Under the pieces are notes generated by a model. It saw nothing but the letters and a program-made list of their open reading frames with translations. It did not search any database and had not been told where the DNA came from. A DNA stretch of 22,321 bases. Source: DATLNF01 sp046590575. Its GTDB lineage: Bacteria; Actinomycetota; Actinomycetes; BP-191. The position numbers and the translations under genes were made by a program. How positions within the stretch are numbered: the first letter of the stretch is position 1; every line of letters begins with the position of its first letter. The stretch lies in the NCBI GenBank assembly GCA_046590575.1, contig JBKJUS010000216.1:1-22321 (forward strand). The letters are read 5' to 3'. This document shows positions 5,978 to 12,893 of this stretch, piece after piece.

Positions 5978-8625
5978 CAGGCTCGGGGCTTCTCCCGCAT
6001 CTCGTAGGTCTCGATGACATCTTCGGCCTTGATGTCTTTGAAGGAACCAAGACCGATTCCGCACTCGTAGCCCTCGAGCACCTCGCGGACGTCGTCCTTG
6101 AAGCGTCGCAGCGACTCGACGGACAGGGTCTCGTGCACGACGATGCCGTCGCGGACGAGGCGCGCCTTGCTGTTGCGGGTGATGGTGCCCGACCGGACGA
6201 TGCTGCCGGCAACGTTGCCGAGCTTCGGCACCTTGAAGACTTCGCGCACTTCGGCGGAGCCGAGCGCGACCTCTTCGTACTCCGGCTTCAGCATGCCCTT
6301 GAGGGCCTGCTCGATGTCGTCCAATGCCTGGTAGATCACGCTGTACTGACGGATGTCGACGTGCTCGCGGTCAGCCAGCTCACGCGCCTTGCCCTCAGGC
6401 CGGACGTTGAAGCCGAGGATGATGGCGTTGGAGGCAGCTGCCAGGGTCACGTCGTTCTCTGTCACCGCGCCGACACCGCGGTGCAGGATGCGCAGGCTGA
6501 CCTCCTCACCGACGTCGAGCTTGAGCAACGCATCCTCGACCGCCTCGACCGAGCCCGACACGTCACCCTTGAGGATGAGGTTGAGCTGGTCGACCTTGCC
6601 GGCCTCGATGCGCTCGAAGAGGTCCTCGAGCGAAGGCCGGCCGCGCTGGGCGACGAGCTGAGCATTACGTTCCCGAGCCTGACGCTTCTCGGCGATCTGG
6701 CGGGCGGTGCGGTCCTCAGTGACGACCATGAAGTTGTCACCCGCACCCGGCACGGACTCGAAGCCGAGCACCTGCACGGGGTACGCCGGGCCGGCCTCGG
6801 TGACCGGTGTGCCGTTGTCGTCGAGCATCGCGCGGACGCGGCCGAAGGCGTCACCGGCCACGATCGAGTCGCCGACCCGCAGAGTTCCACGCTGCACCAG
6901 CACCGTGGCGACGGGACCGCGTCCCTTGTCCAGGTGAGCCTCGATCGCGACTCCCTGGGCATGGACGTCGGCCTGCGCGCGCAGGTCGAGGGCGGCGTCA
7001 GCGGTGAGGAGCACCGCGTCGAGCAGGTCGTCGATGTTGGCTCCGGTCTTCGCCGACACGTCGACGAAGAGCGTGGTGCCGCCGTACTCCTCGGCCACCA
7101 AGCCGTACTCGGTGAGCTGCTGGCGCACCTTGTCGGGGTTGGCCCCCTCCTTGTCGACCTTGTTGACCGCAACGACGATGGGCACGTCGGCGGCCTGGGC
7201 GTGGTTGAGCGCCTCGATGGTCTGCGGCTTGACGCCGTCGTCCGCCGCCACGACCAGCACAGCGATGTCCGTCACCTTGGCGCCACGGGCCCGCATGGCG
7301 GTGAACGCCTCGTGGCCCGGAGTGTCGATGAAGGTGATCAGGCGACCGGTGTGGGCCGAGTGCACCTGGTAGGCGCCGATGTGCTGGGTGATGCCGCCGG
7401 CCTCGTCGGCGACGACGTCAGTCTTGCGGATGGCGTCGAGCAGCTTGGTCTTGCCGTGGTCGACGTGGCCCATCACGGTCACGATCGGTGGCCGGGTGAC
7501 GAGGTTGGCGTCGTCCTCCCATTCGCCGCCGAACTCCAGGTCGAAGCTCTCCAGCAGTTCGCGGTCCTCGTCCTCGGGGCTGACGATCTCCACCTGGTAG
7601 TCGAGCTGGACACCAATCAGCTCCAGCGTCTCGTCACTGCAGGACTGCGTCGCGGTGACCATCTCGCCGAGCCCGAAGAGCAACTGGACGAGCGACCCGG
7701 GGTTGATGTTGATCTTGTCGGCGAAGTCAGCGAGCGACGAGCCGCGGGTCATCCGGATGGTCTCGCCCTTGCCGCGCGGGATGATCCCGCCCATCGTCGG
7801 CGCCTCGAGGTTGTCGAACTCCTGACGCCGCTGCTTCTTCGACTTGCGACCTCGAACCGGGCGACCGCCACCAGGACGTCCGAACGCGCCAGCCGTGCCA
7901 CCACCTCGGCCACGGCCACCGGGAGCACCGCCACCGCCGGGCCGGCCGGCGAAACCGCCACCGCCCCCACCGCCGCCGGGCGCGCCGCCGGGACGCGGTG
8001 CAAAGCCGCCACCGCCGCCGGGACGCGGCGCACCTGCACCGGCACCGGCACCAGAACGGGGCGGACCGCCGGCACCAGGAGCACCAGGACGAGCACCCAT
8101 GCCGGGACCGCTAGGTCGAGCTCCCATGCCGGGACCGCCGGGTCGAGCTGCCATGCCGGGACCGCCGGGACCGGGCATGCCGGGCCGCGGTGGCATGCCG
8201 GGTACGCCGGGCCGCGGTGGCATGCCGGGTACAGCGGCCGGACGCGGTGGCAGACCGGGGGTGCTGAAAGGGTTGTTGCCGGGACGGGGCGCTGCCGGTG
8301 GCCGCGGTGGCATCGTCGGCATCGGAGCGGCGGCTGCCGCTGCGGCCGGGGGCTCGAGCGGCGGAGCCGTCGCCGGCGCGAGCACTGCGGGAGCGTCGTT
8401 TACGATCTCCGCCGCCGCTGCCTCTGGCGCCTTCGGCTTGGCTTTCGGCTTGGCCGGCGCGGCCGGTGCGGCGTCCGGGAACGCGGCGCGCACCTTGCGC
8501 TCCACCGGAGCCTCGACGGTCGACGATGCCGACCGGACGAACTCTCCGTTGTCCTTCAACCACGCGACGAGAGCCTTGCTCTCGAGGCCGAGGTCCTTGG
8601 CGAGCTCGTAGACCCGCTTTGCCAC
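5977..8625 (-). CDS. infB: Translation initiation factor IF-2
   Basis: IF-2 is the GTPase that places initiator fMet-tRNA on the 30S subunit and promotes subunit joining. The 882-residue product has an IF2_N domain (1-50, starting AKRVYELAKDLGLESKALV). A long Ala/Pro then Gly/Pro/Arg-rich linker (about 51-262) ends in the basic patch KSKKQRRQEF. A second IF2_N-like domain covers about 285-350. The GTPase domain has G1 GHVDHGKT (386-393), G2 GITQHIG (411-417), G3 DTPGH (434-438), G4 NKVD (488-491) and G5 SAK (524-526). Domains II, III and the C-terminal fMet-tRNA-binding region follow. The GTG at 8625 has an AGAGGA ribosome site. It is separated from ylxR by a 104-nt gap, the largest break inside this operon. 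Confidence 0.98.
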   Translation of the reverse strand: MAKRVYELAKDLGLESKALVAWLKDNGEFVRSASSTVEAPVERKVRAAFPDAAPAAPAKPKAKPKAPEAAAAEIVNDAPAVLAPATAPPLEPPAAAAAAAPMPTMPPRPPAAPRPGNNPFSTPGLPPRPAAVPGMPPRPGVPGMPPRPGMPGPGGPGMAARPGGPGMGARPSGPGMGARPGAPGAGGPPRSGAGAGAGAPRPGGGGGFAPRPGGAPGGGGGGGGFAGRPGGGGAPGGRGRGGGTAGAFGRPGGGRPVRGRKSKKQRRQEFDNLEAPTMGGIIPRGKGETIRMTRGSSLADFADKININPGSLVQLLFGLGEMVTATQSCSDETLELIGVQLDYQVEIVSPEDEDRELLESFDLEFGGEWEDDANLVTRPPIVTVMGHVDHGKTKLLDAIRKTDVVADEAGGITQHIGAYQVHSAHTGRLITFIDTPGHEAFTAMRARGAKVTDIAVLVVAADDGVKPQTIEALNHAQAADVPIVVAVNKVDKEGANPDKVRQQLTEYGLVAEEYGGTTLFVDVSAKTGANIDDLLDAVLLTADAALDLRAQADVHAQGVAIEAHLDKGRGPVATVLVQRGTLRVGDSIVAGDAFGRVRAMLDDNGTPVTEAGPAYPVQVLGFESVPGAGDNFMVVTEDRTARQIAEKRQARERNAQLVAQRGRPSLEDLFERIEAGKVDQLNLILKGDVSGSVEAVEDALLKLDVGEEVSLRILHRGVGAVTENDVTLAAASNAIILGFNVRPEGKARELADREHVDIRQYSVIYQALDDIEQALKGMLKPEYEEVALGSAEVREVFKVPKLGNVAGSIVRSGTITRNSKARLVRDGIVVHETLSVESLRRFKDDVREVLEGYECGIGLGSFKDIKAEDVIETYEMREKPRA
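8090..8260. repeat. Imperfect tandem repeats inside infB encoding PGMPPRPG / GPGMxARPG units
   Basis: The infB linker is encoded here by repeated GC-rich units translating as GMPPRPG and GPGM(A/G)ARP(G/S), covering residues about 128-185. The repeats are in frame and lie only in the disordered linker. Such arrays tend to change length by slippage between strains. Confidence 0.8.
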
Positions 8626-8729
8626 TGCTGTCCTCTTCTTCTGCGTATGTGCGCCCGTGACCGGGCGCCCGAGATGGTTACTGCATGGGCGTGCTCATCG
8701 CATGTCCATCAGGAGTGCTGCATCCGTGC
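8626..8729 (-). promoter_or_regulatory. infB leader between ylxR and infB
   Basis: This 104-nt spacer is the only sizeable gap between rimP and truB. It contains a perfect 7-bp hairpin, GCGCCCG/CGGGCGC, at 8651-8668, ending about 25 nt before the infB start. The AGAGGA ribosome site lies beyond the hairpin. No TANNNT promoter element was found. It may hold an RNA structure that tunes infB expression; this is weakly supported. Confidence 0.3.
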
Positions 8730-9050
8730 TCAGCCGCCTTCGGTCAGTGGGGTCGTGCCAGTGGAGCCGATCTGGTCGAGCAGGTTCGAGCAGTCGAGCT
8801 CGCCACCATGTCGCAGCGCTCGCGGGAGCGCCTTACGGCGCAGCGCGAGAGCGAGGCAGCCAGGATCGGGATGCAGGTGCGCACCTCGGCCCGGCAGCCG
8901 CCGACGGGCGTCGATGACAGCGTCACCGTCGACCGCGACGACTCGCAGGAGCTCGGACCTCGACGCCCGGGACCGGCACCCCACGCAGGTGCGGACCGGT
9001 TCGGGTCGTCGTCCAGCGTCGGAGTCTACCGCGTTGGCCCGCTTCGTCAC
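8730..9050 (-). CDS. ylxR: YlxR / DUF448 family RNA-binding protein
   Basis: The 106-residue protein belongs to the YlxR (DUF448) family, small basic proteins encoded between nusA and infB. It shows the family motif RTCVGCR (20-26) followed by ELLRVV, and the LPGRGAHLHPDPGCLALAL block (52-70). The GTG at 9050 overlaps the nusA stop as GTGA, which argues for this start and for translational coupling. Family members have been linked to nucleic-acid binding and to RNase P or transcription regulation in other bacteria. The role here is inferred. The C-terminal 20 residues are poorly conserved in type. Confidence 0.92.
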   Translation of the reverse strand: MTKRANAVDSDAGRRPEPVRTCVGCRSRASRSELLRVVAVDGDAVIDARRRLPGRGAHLHPDPGCLALALRRKALPRALRHGGELDCSNLLDQIGSTGTTPLTEGG

Positions 9051-10078
9051 CCTTCGCGGTCCAGGACGACACCCGCGTCAGGCTGGTCGACCGGCTCGGC
9101 ATCGATAACGGCATCGGTCTCGGCGTCGCTGCGGATGTCGATACGCCACCCGGTGAGCCGGGCGGCGAGGCGGGCGTTCTGGCCCTCCTTGCCGATCGCG
9201 AGGGAGAGCTTGTAGTCAGGAACGGTGACCCGTGCCGCCCGCGCAGCAGCGTCCACCACGTCGACCTTCGTCACCGTCGCCGGCGACAGAGCATTGCCCA
9301 CAAGAGTCGCGGGATCGTCGCTCCAGTCGACGATGTCGATCTTCTCGCCATGCAGCTCGGCGACGACGTTGCGGACGCGTTGGCCGAGCGGCCCGATGCA
9401 GGCGCCGCGGGCGTTCAGTCCAGCGACCTTCGAGCGCACCGCGATCTTGCTGCGATGCCCGGCCTCCCGGGCGATGGCCACGATCTCAACGGAGCCCTCG
9501 TTGATCTCGGGAACCTCGAGGGCGAACAGCTGCTTGACGAGGTTGGGGTGGGTGCGGCTCAGGGTGATCGACGGACCCCGGACGCCCTTATGCACCTGCA
9601 GCACGTACGCCTTGATCCGCGTGCCGTGGTCGTACCGCTCTCCCGGAACCTGCTCGGACGCCGGCAGAGCCGCTTCGACTTTGCCGAGCTGCACCTGCAC
9701 CGTCGGTCCGTGGTGCTGCTGGATGATCCCGGCGACGATGTCGCCCTCGCGGCCGGCGTACTCGCCGTAGGTCAGCTCGTGCTCGGCGTCACGAAGACGC
9801 TGGATCATCACCTGCTTCGCCGTCATGGTGGCGATGCGGCCGAAGTCCGCCGGCGTGTCGTCGTACTCCCGGACGACGTTGCCCTCGTCGTCGAGCTCGC
9901 GAGCGTGCACCGTGACTTCACCGGTCTTGCGGTCAACCACTACCCGGCAATCCGACACGGCGCCCTCGGTCTTGCGGTACGCCGACTCCAGCGCTGTCTC
10001 GATCGCCTCAAGCACTGTGTCGAACGCGATGTCACGCTCTCGCTCCACGCTGCGCAGCGCCGCGATGTCGATATTCAT
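9047..10078 (-). CDS. nusA: Transcription termination/antitermination factor NusA
   Basis: NusA binds RNA polymerase and nascent RNA and controls pausing, termination and rRNA antitermination. The 343-residue product has the short actinobacterial architecture. It comprises an N-terminal RNAP-binding domain (1-125), an S1 domain (about 130-200), KH1 with GACIGPLGQRV (225-235) and KH2 with LAIGKEGQNARLAARLTGWR (293-312). There are no E. coli-type acidic repeats at the C-terminus. The ATG at 10078 overlaps the rimP stop (ATGA), and the gene ends in the ylxR start (GTGA). Confidence 0.97.
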   Translation of the reverse strand: MNIDIAALRSVERERDIAFDTVLEAIETALESAYRKTEGAVSDCRVVVDRKTGEVTVHARELDDEGNVVREYDDTPADFGRIATMTAKQVMIQRLRDAEHELTYGEYAGREGDIVAGIIQQHHGPTVQVQLGKVEAALPASEQVPGERYDHGTRIKAYVLQVHKGVRGPSITLSRTHPNLVKQLFALEVPEINEGSVEIVAIAREAGHRSKIAVRSKVAGLNARGACIGPLGQRVRNVVAELHGEKIDIVDWSDDPATLVGNALSPATVTKVDVVDAAARAARVTVPDYKLSLAIGKEGQNARLAARLTGWRIDIRSDAETDAVIDAEPVDQPDAGVVLDREG

Positions 10079-10572
10079 TCTTCGTCGTCCCCCTCCTCTC
10101 CTTGCGCAGGGCCGGCGGTGGCCCGGTGGAACTCCACCTGTACGACGGCCCGACGCACCTGCGCCAGCACCGCTTGGCGCGGGACACCGTCGACGTCGAG
10201 CACGACTACTTCTTCGCCGGCCTCCACGACCCGTCCGGTCCAGGTCGGCCCCTCCATCGGCGTCACCGTCACCAACCGTCCGAGGTTGCGCCGCCAGTGC
10301 CGTCCCAGGGTGAGTGGGCGGTCGACGCCGGGAGAGGAGACTTCGAGGACATAGGCGCCGGCGAAGACATCGGAGGCGTCCAGCGCCTCCGATGCGGCTC
10401 GGCTGGCGACCGCAACCTCGTCAAGAGAGATGCCGTCCACGCGGTCGACGAGCACCTGCACGAGGCGGCGGCTGCCGGCCTGACGGACGATGACATCTTC
10501 GACGACGAACCCGGCAGCGGTGAGCGCCGGGTCGAGCGCGGCTCGGACCTTGTCAGCGGCGGCTGCACTCAC
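10075..10572 (-). CDS. rimP: Ribosome maturation factor RimP
   Basis: RimP binds free 30S subunits and is needed for efficient 30S maturation. The 165-residue product shows the family core YVLEVSSPGVDRPLT (74-88), an N-terminal alpha/beta domain and a C-terminal SH3-like barrel, then an acidic tail (EEGDDEE). The GTG at 10572 is chosen because GGAGG lies 6 nt upstream and the protein then starts at the normal first helix. An in-frame start at 10767 would add 65 residues reading through the divergent promoter region. It is the first gene of the minus-strand super-operon. Confidence 0.95.
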   Translation of the reverse strand: MSAAAADKVRAALDPALTAAGFVVEDVIVRQAGSRRLVQVLVDRVDGISLDEVAVASRAASEALDASDVFAGAYVLEVSSPGVDRPLTLGRHWRRNLGRLVTVTPMEGPTWTGRVVEAGEEVVVLDVDGVPRQAVLAQVRRAVVQVEFHRATAGPAQGEEGDDEE

Positions 10573-10595
10573 TGCGGCCTCCGGACGTGTCGAGT

Positions 10596-10629
10596 TGTGG
10601 CGTGCTGTGGCGTGCTGGGGCCCACTGTA
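10596..10629 (-). promoter_or_regulatory. Candidate rimP operon promoter with tandem decamers in the leader
   Basis: On the minus strand TACAGT (10629-10624) matches the TANNNT -10 consensus and would give a leader of about 45 nt to rimP. No good -35 was found. The leader then contains two exact copies of a 10-bp unit (10596-10605 and 10606-10615, TGTGGCGTGC on the plus strand) before the GGAGG ribosome site. Confidence 0.4.
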
Positions 10630-10670
10630 CCCCGCCGCCAAGGCGTGCTCGGCCACAGATTTTCGTCGCC

Positions 10671-10758
10671 AGCCCATCCGGAATGGGCCTGTGCGCGAAT
10701 GCCTGCTGAACACCAGCCCGGTCCGACCGGGCACAGACCTCCGGGAAGGGAGGCTCTC
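10671..10758 (+). promoter_or_regulatory. Leader of the ferritin-like operon with two small hairpins
   Basis: Two hairpins precede the first ferritin-like gene: GCCCAT/ATGGGC (10672-10688, 5-nt loop) and GCCCGGT/ACCGGGC (10716-10732, 3-nt loop). The ribosome site GGGAGG (10748-10753) follows. No TANNNT -10 element and no recognisable IdeR/DtxR- or Fur-type box was seen between 10573 and 10758, so the promoter is not located. Confidence 0.3.
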
Positions 10759-11604
10759 TTGAACCACCGTCTAGACGATGGCCAGCTCCGAGAGCTCATG
10801 GTGGAGTCGCAGGATCTGCACTCCGACGCCATGCGCTCCGTGCAGGAGCCGTTGGCCAACATCGTCGAGTTCGGCCGGGAGCAGCGGTCCACCAAGGACG
10901 CCGCTGACCTCGCCCAGCACCAGGCAGAGCAGCACCGGGCCAACGTGGCCCGCGCGCTGACCACAGCAGGCGTAGCGACCGCTTTCGGCGCAGCAGTGCT
11001 TGCCACCGCTACCCCAGCGTTCGCTCAGGGCAATGCCGACCTCGGCGCCCTGCAGACCGCCGCGTCGCTTGAGAACCTCGCCGTCTTCACCTACAAGACG
11101 GCTCTCACGCTGCCCTTCATCGGTGGTGCTGAGGCCAACAAGGTCGTCAAGGCGTTCGCCGAGATGACCATGAAGCAGCACGCCGAGCACGGCAAGGCGT
11201 TCAACGCTGCTGCCAAGAACGCCGGTGGCAAGGAGCAGACCGCCACCAACCCCAAGTACACGCCGATCGTTCAAGAGGCTGCCGGCAAGATCAAGGGCCC
11301 ACTGGACGTCGTCAACCTGGCCGTGACGCTCGAAGACGTTGCGACGTCGACCTACGTCGCCAACGTCAGCCTCGTCAGCACGCCGGAGCTGCGCTCTCTC
11401 TTCGCCAGCGTCATGGGCGTCGAGTCGCAGCACCTCGCCACACTGCTCGCGGTGCAGGCCCTGCTCAAGGGTGGCGCCCCGCAGCTCATCGCCCTCCCCC
11501 CGGACGCCGCCAAGCTCCCGGCTGCTGCCGGCAGCGTCGGCTTCCCCGAGGCCTTCAAGAAGACTGAGCTCGCGAGCCCGGTCGACGAGGGGGCTGTCAA
11601 GTGA
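10759..11604 (+). CDS. Exported ferritin-like domain protein with N-terminal pre-signal extension (ferritin-like 1)
   Basis: The 281-residue protein resembles the ferritin_2 (PF13668-like) group, possible diiron four-helix proteins found outside the cytoplasm. A charged helical extension (1-65) precedes a hydrophobic segment (about 66-84) ending in ATPAFA, a signal-peptidase-I-type site near residue 89. The mature part carries E105 (LENLAVFTY), H141/H144 in KQHAEH, E192 (LEDVATSTY) and E222/H225 in VESQH, spaced like a diiron site with HxxH in place of the first ExxH. TTG 10759 is chosen because GGGAGG lies 5 nt upstream; an ATG at 10798 has no ribosome site. It opens the plus-strand cluster, 29 nt before its paralogue. 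Iron binding is not shown. Confidence 0.85.
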   Translation: MNHRLDDGQLRELMVESQDLHSDAMRSVQEPLANIVEFGREQRSTKDAADLAQHQAEQHRANVARALTTAGVATAFGAAVLATATPAFAQGNADLGALQTAASLENLAVFTYKTALTLPFIGGAEANKVVKAFAEMTMKQHAEHGKAFNAAAKNAGGKEQTATNPKYTPIVQEAAGKIKGPLDVVNLAVTLEDVATSTYVANVSLVSTPELRSLFASVMGVESQHLATLLAVQALLKGGAPQLIALPPDAAKLPAAAGSVGFPEAFKKTELASPVDEGAVK

Positions 11605-11633
11605 CACGCAGTCGAGCAGCAAGGAAGGACTCC

Positions 11634-12407
11634 ATGCACATCAGCGAGCACGAGCTCCGCAGCATGACCGCGGACCTCGTCGAGCGTCACGAGGCCACCC
11701 TCCCCGGAATGCGGGAGAACCTCGCCGAGATGGTCTCCAACCTCCGAGACAAGGGCCTTTCCGCGCCAAGCCGCCGAGGCTTCCTCGTCGGCAGCGGGGT
11801 GCTCTTCGGTGGGCTCGCGCTCGCCGCATGTGGCAGCGACGACAAGGACGCGGACTCGGGCAGCTCGTCCGATGACACGTCCGGCAAGAAGAAGCTCGAG
11901 GGCGACCTCATCGTCGTCGGCCTCGCGGCTGGTCTCGAGATCGGCGCCGTCAACACCTACCAGAAGGTGCTCGACGCTGCCGGCTCGGGTGCGATCAAGG
12001 ACGTCCCGCCCGCCGTGGCGACCTTCGTCCAGACCGCGCAGAAGCAGCACAGCGACCACGCGGACGCATGGAACGGCGTGCTCACCGGCGCCGGCTTCGC
12101 CGCCGTCAAGGACACGTCCAACCTGCCGAGCGTTGAGAAGCTCATCAACGACCGGTTGGCCGGCGTGAAGGACGTGGGCACTGCCGCCACGCTCGCCCTC
12201 GACCTGGAGAACATCGCCGCGGCGACGTACTTCGCCGCAATCGGCGGAATCTCCGACGAAGGTGGCATCAAGGTCTCGGCGACGATCCTGCCGGTCGAGA
12301 CCCAGCACGCTGCCATCCTGAACTTCGTGCTCGGCAAGTACCCTGTCCCCAGCACGTTCCTCACCGCGGACGGCGCCGTCGGCGCCGACGCGTTCGTCCA
12401 GAGCTAG
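11634..12407 (+). CDS. Tat-type lipoprotein, ferritin-like domain (ferritin-like 2)
   Basis: This 257-residue paralogue of the preceding gene has a 45-residue helical extension, then a twin-arginine signal SRRGFLVG (46-53). A lipobox LALAAC puts the lipid-attached cysteine at C66. A Ser/Asp/Lys linker leads to the ferritin-like bundle. Candidate ligands are E102 (LEIGAVNTY), H139/H142 (KQHSDH), E192 (LENIAAATY) and E222/H225 (VETQH), almost exactly as in ferritin-like 1. The ATG at 11634 has GGAAGG upstream; an in-frame GTG at 11601 overlapping the previous stop would add 11 basic residues. The cupredoxin gene starts 12 nt downstream. The Tat signal suggests export after folding, perhaps with metal loaded; this is inference. 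Confidence 0.87.
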   Translation: MHISEHELRSMTADLVERHEATLPGMRENLAEMVSNLRDKGLSAPSRRGFLVGSGVLFGGLALAACGSDDKDADSGSSSDDTSGKKKLEGDLIVVGLAAGLEIGAVNTYQKVLDAAGSGAIKDVPPAVATFVQTAQKQHSDHADAWNGVLTGAGFAAVKDTSNLPSVEKLINDRLAGVKDVGTAATLALDLENIAAATYFAAIGGISDEGGIKVSATILPVETQHAAILNFVLGKYPVPSTFLTADGAVGADAFVQS

Positions 12408-12419
12408 AGGAAGTCAGCC

Positions 12420-12800
12420 ATGCGCACGTCAATCATTGCCGGAATCGGTGCAGCTGTCCTGATCGTGAGCGGCTGCAGCGACGGCGCGGAGAAGTCGACC
12501 GCGTCGGGTTCCTCAAGCTCCTCCTCCGGCGATGCAGCGGCGAGCGGTGACGTGGCGGTCTCGATCAAGGACTTCCTGTTCAAGGACAAGTCGGTCACGG
12601 TCGCGCCGGGAACGAAGATCACCTGGACCAACGAAGACTCCGCCGTCCACTCGGTGGTCTCTGTTGACAAGGGCATCTTCGCCTCGGCGCCCACCATGGA
12701 GCAGAACGCGACGTTTACGTTCACCGCAGAGAAGCCAGGCACCATCGAGTACATCTGCGGGATCCACAACTACATGATGGGCACCGTCATCGTCAGCTAG
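12420..12800 (+). CDS. Lipoprotein cupredoxin (plastocyanin/amicyanin-like blue copper protein)
   Basis: The 126-residue protein starts with a short lipoprotein signal ending in LIVSGC (lipid cysteine C19). A Ser/Ala-rich spacer (20-43) and a cupredoxin domain follow. The type 1 copper ligands are all visible: H77 in SAVHSVV and C113, H116, M119 in YICGIHNYMMG, matching the C-x2-H-x2-M pattern of amicyanin-like proteins. It should be membrane-tethered on the outer face and carry single electrons. AGAGGA lies upstream of the ATG at 12420. It shares a transcription unit with two ferritin-like genes, so it may pass electrons to or from them; that partnership is inferred from the operon only. Confidence 0.92.
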   Translation: MRTSIIAGIGAAVLIVSGCSDGAEKSTASGSSSSSSGDAAASGDVAVSIKDFLFKDKSVTVAPGTKITWTNEDSAVHSVVSVDKGIFASAPTMEQNATFTFTAEKPGTIEYICGIHNYMMGTVIVS

Positions 12801-12812
12801 CACGGAGCAGTC

Positions 12813-12893
12813 ATGACCGGGACCCCCGTAGGCGAACGCTGCTGCGGGGGTCCCGGCATCTGCGACCGCGTGTGGCATCCTCGGACGTCGTGA
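12813..12893 (+). CDS. Candidate 26-residue leader peptide with Cys-Cys, running through a hairpin
   Basis: An ATG at 12813 has GGAG (12804-12807) 5 nt upstream and opens a 26-codon frame with cysteines at 10, 11 and 17. Its TGA (12891-12893) overlaps a GTG of the next gene as GTGA, the same coupling used elsewhere in this window. The frame spans the whole terminator-like hairpin (12817-12856), and the tandem Cys codons (12840-12845) lie at the entrance to its 3' arm. This could be an attenuating leader peptide. It may also be a chance frame through the inverted repeat. Confidence 0.3.
   Translation: MTGTPVGERCCGGPGICDRVWHPRTS
12817..12856 (+). terminator. Strong hairpin after the cupredoxin gene
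   Basis: CCGGGACCCCCG (12817-12828) and CGGGGGTCCCGG (12845-12856) form a perfect 12-bp stem with a 16-nt loop that has a small inner GCG/CGC stem. It lies 16 nt after the cupredoxin stop. No U-tract follows, which is common for actinobacterial terminators. It should separate the first three genes from the last two of the cluster, or act as a conditional attenuator. Confidence 0.65.

Noticed and set aside
8090..8260. Repeat array resembling a CRISPR
   Set aside because: Units are short, adjacent without spacers, imperfect and in frame within infB.
7844..8611. Gly/Pro/Ala-rich plus-strand frame resembling a collagen-like protein
   Set aside because: Mirror of the repetitive IF-2 linker on the other strand; no independent start signals.
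6133..9108. 991-codon open frame on the plus strand opposite infB and ylxR
   Set aside because: Antisense of well-identified genes, with low-complexity composition and no domain recognised.
10102..10758. In-frame upstream extension of ferritin-like 1 reaching back across rimP
   Set aside because: It overlaps rimP in antisense and has no export or ferritin features; a good ribosome site places the start at 10759.
10573..10758. Iron-regulator (IdeR/DtxR or Fur) box upstream of the ferritin-like operon
   Set aside because: No TTAGGTTAG-type or Fur-type palindrome is present; iron control cannot be claimed from the sequence.
11601..11633. GTG start at 11601 for ferritin-like 2, overlapping the previous stop
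   Set aside because: The ATG at 11634 has a much better ribosome site, and the extra 11 residues are not matched in the paralogue.
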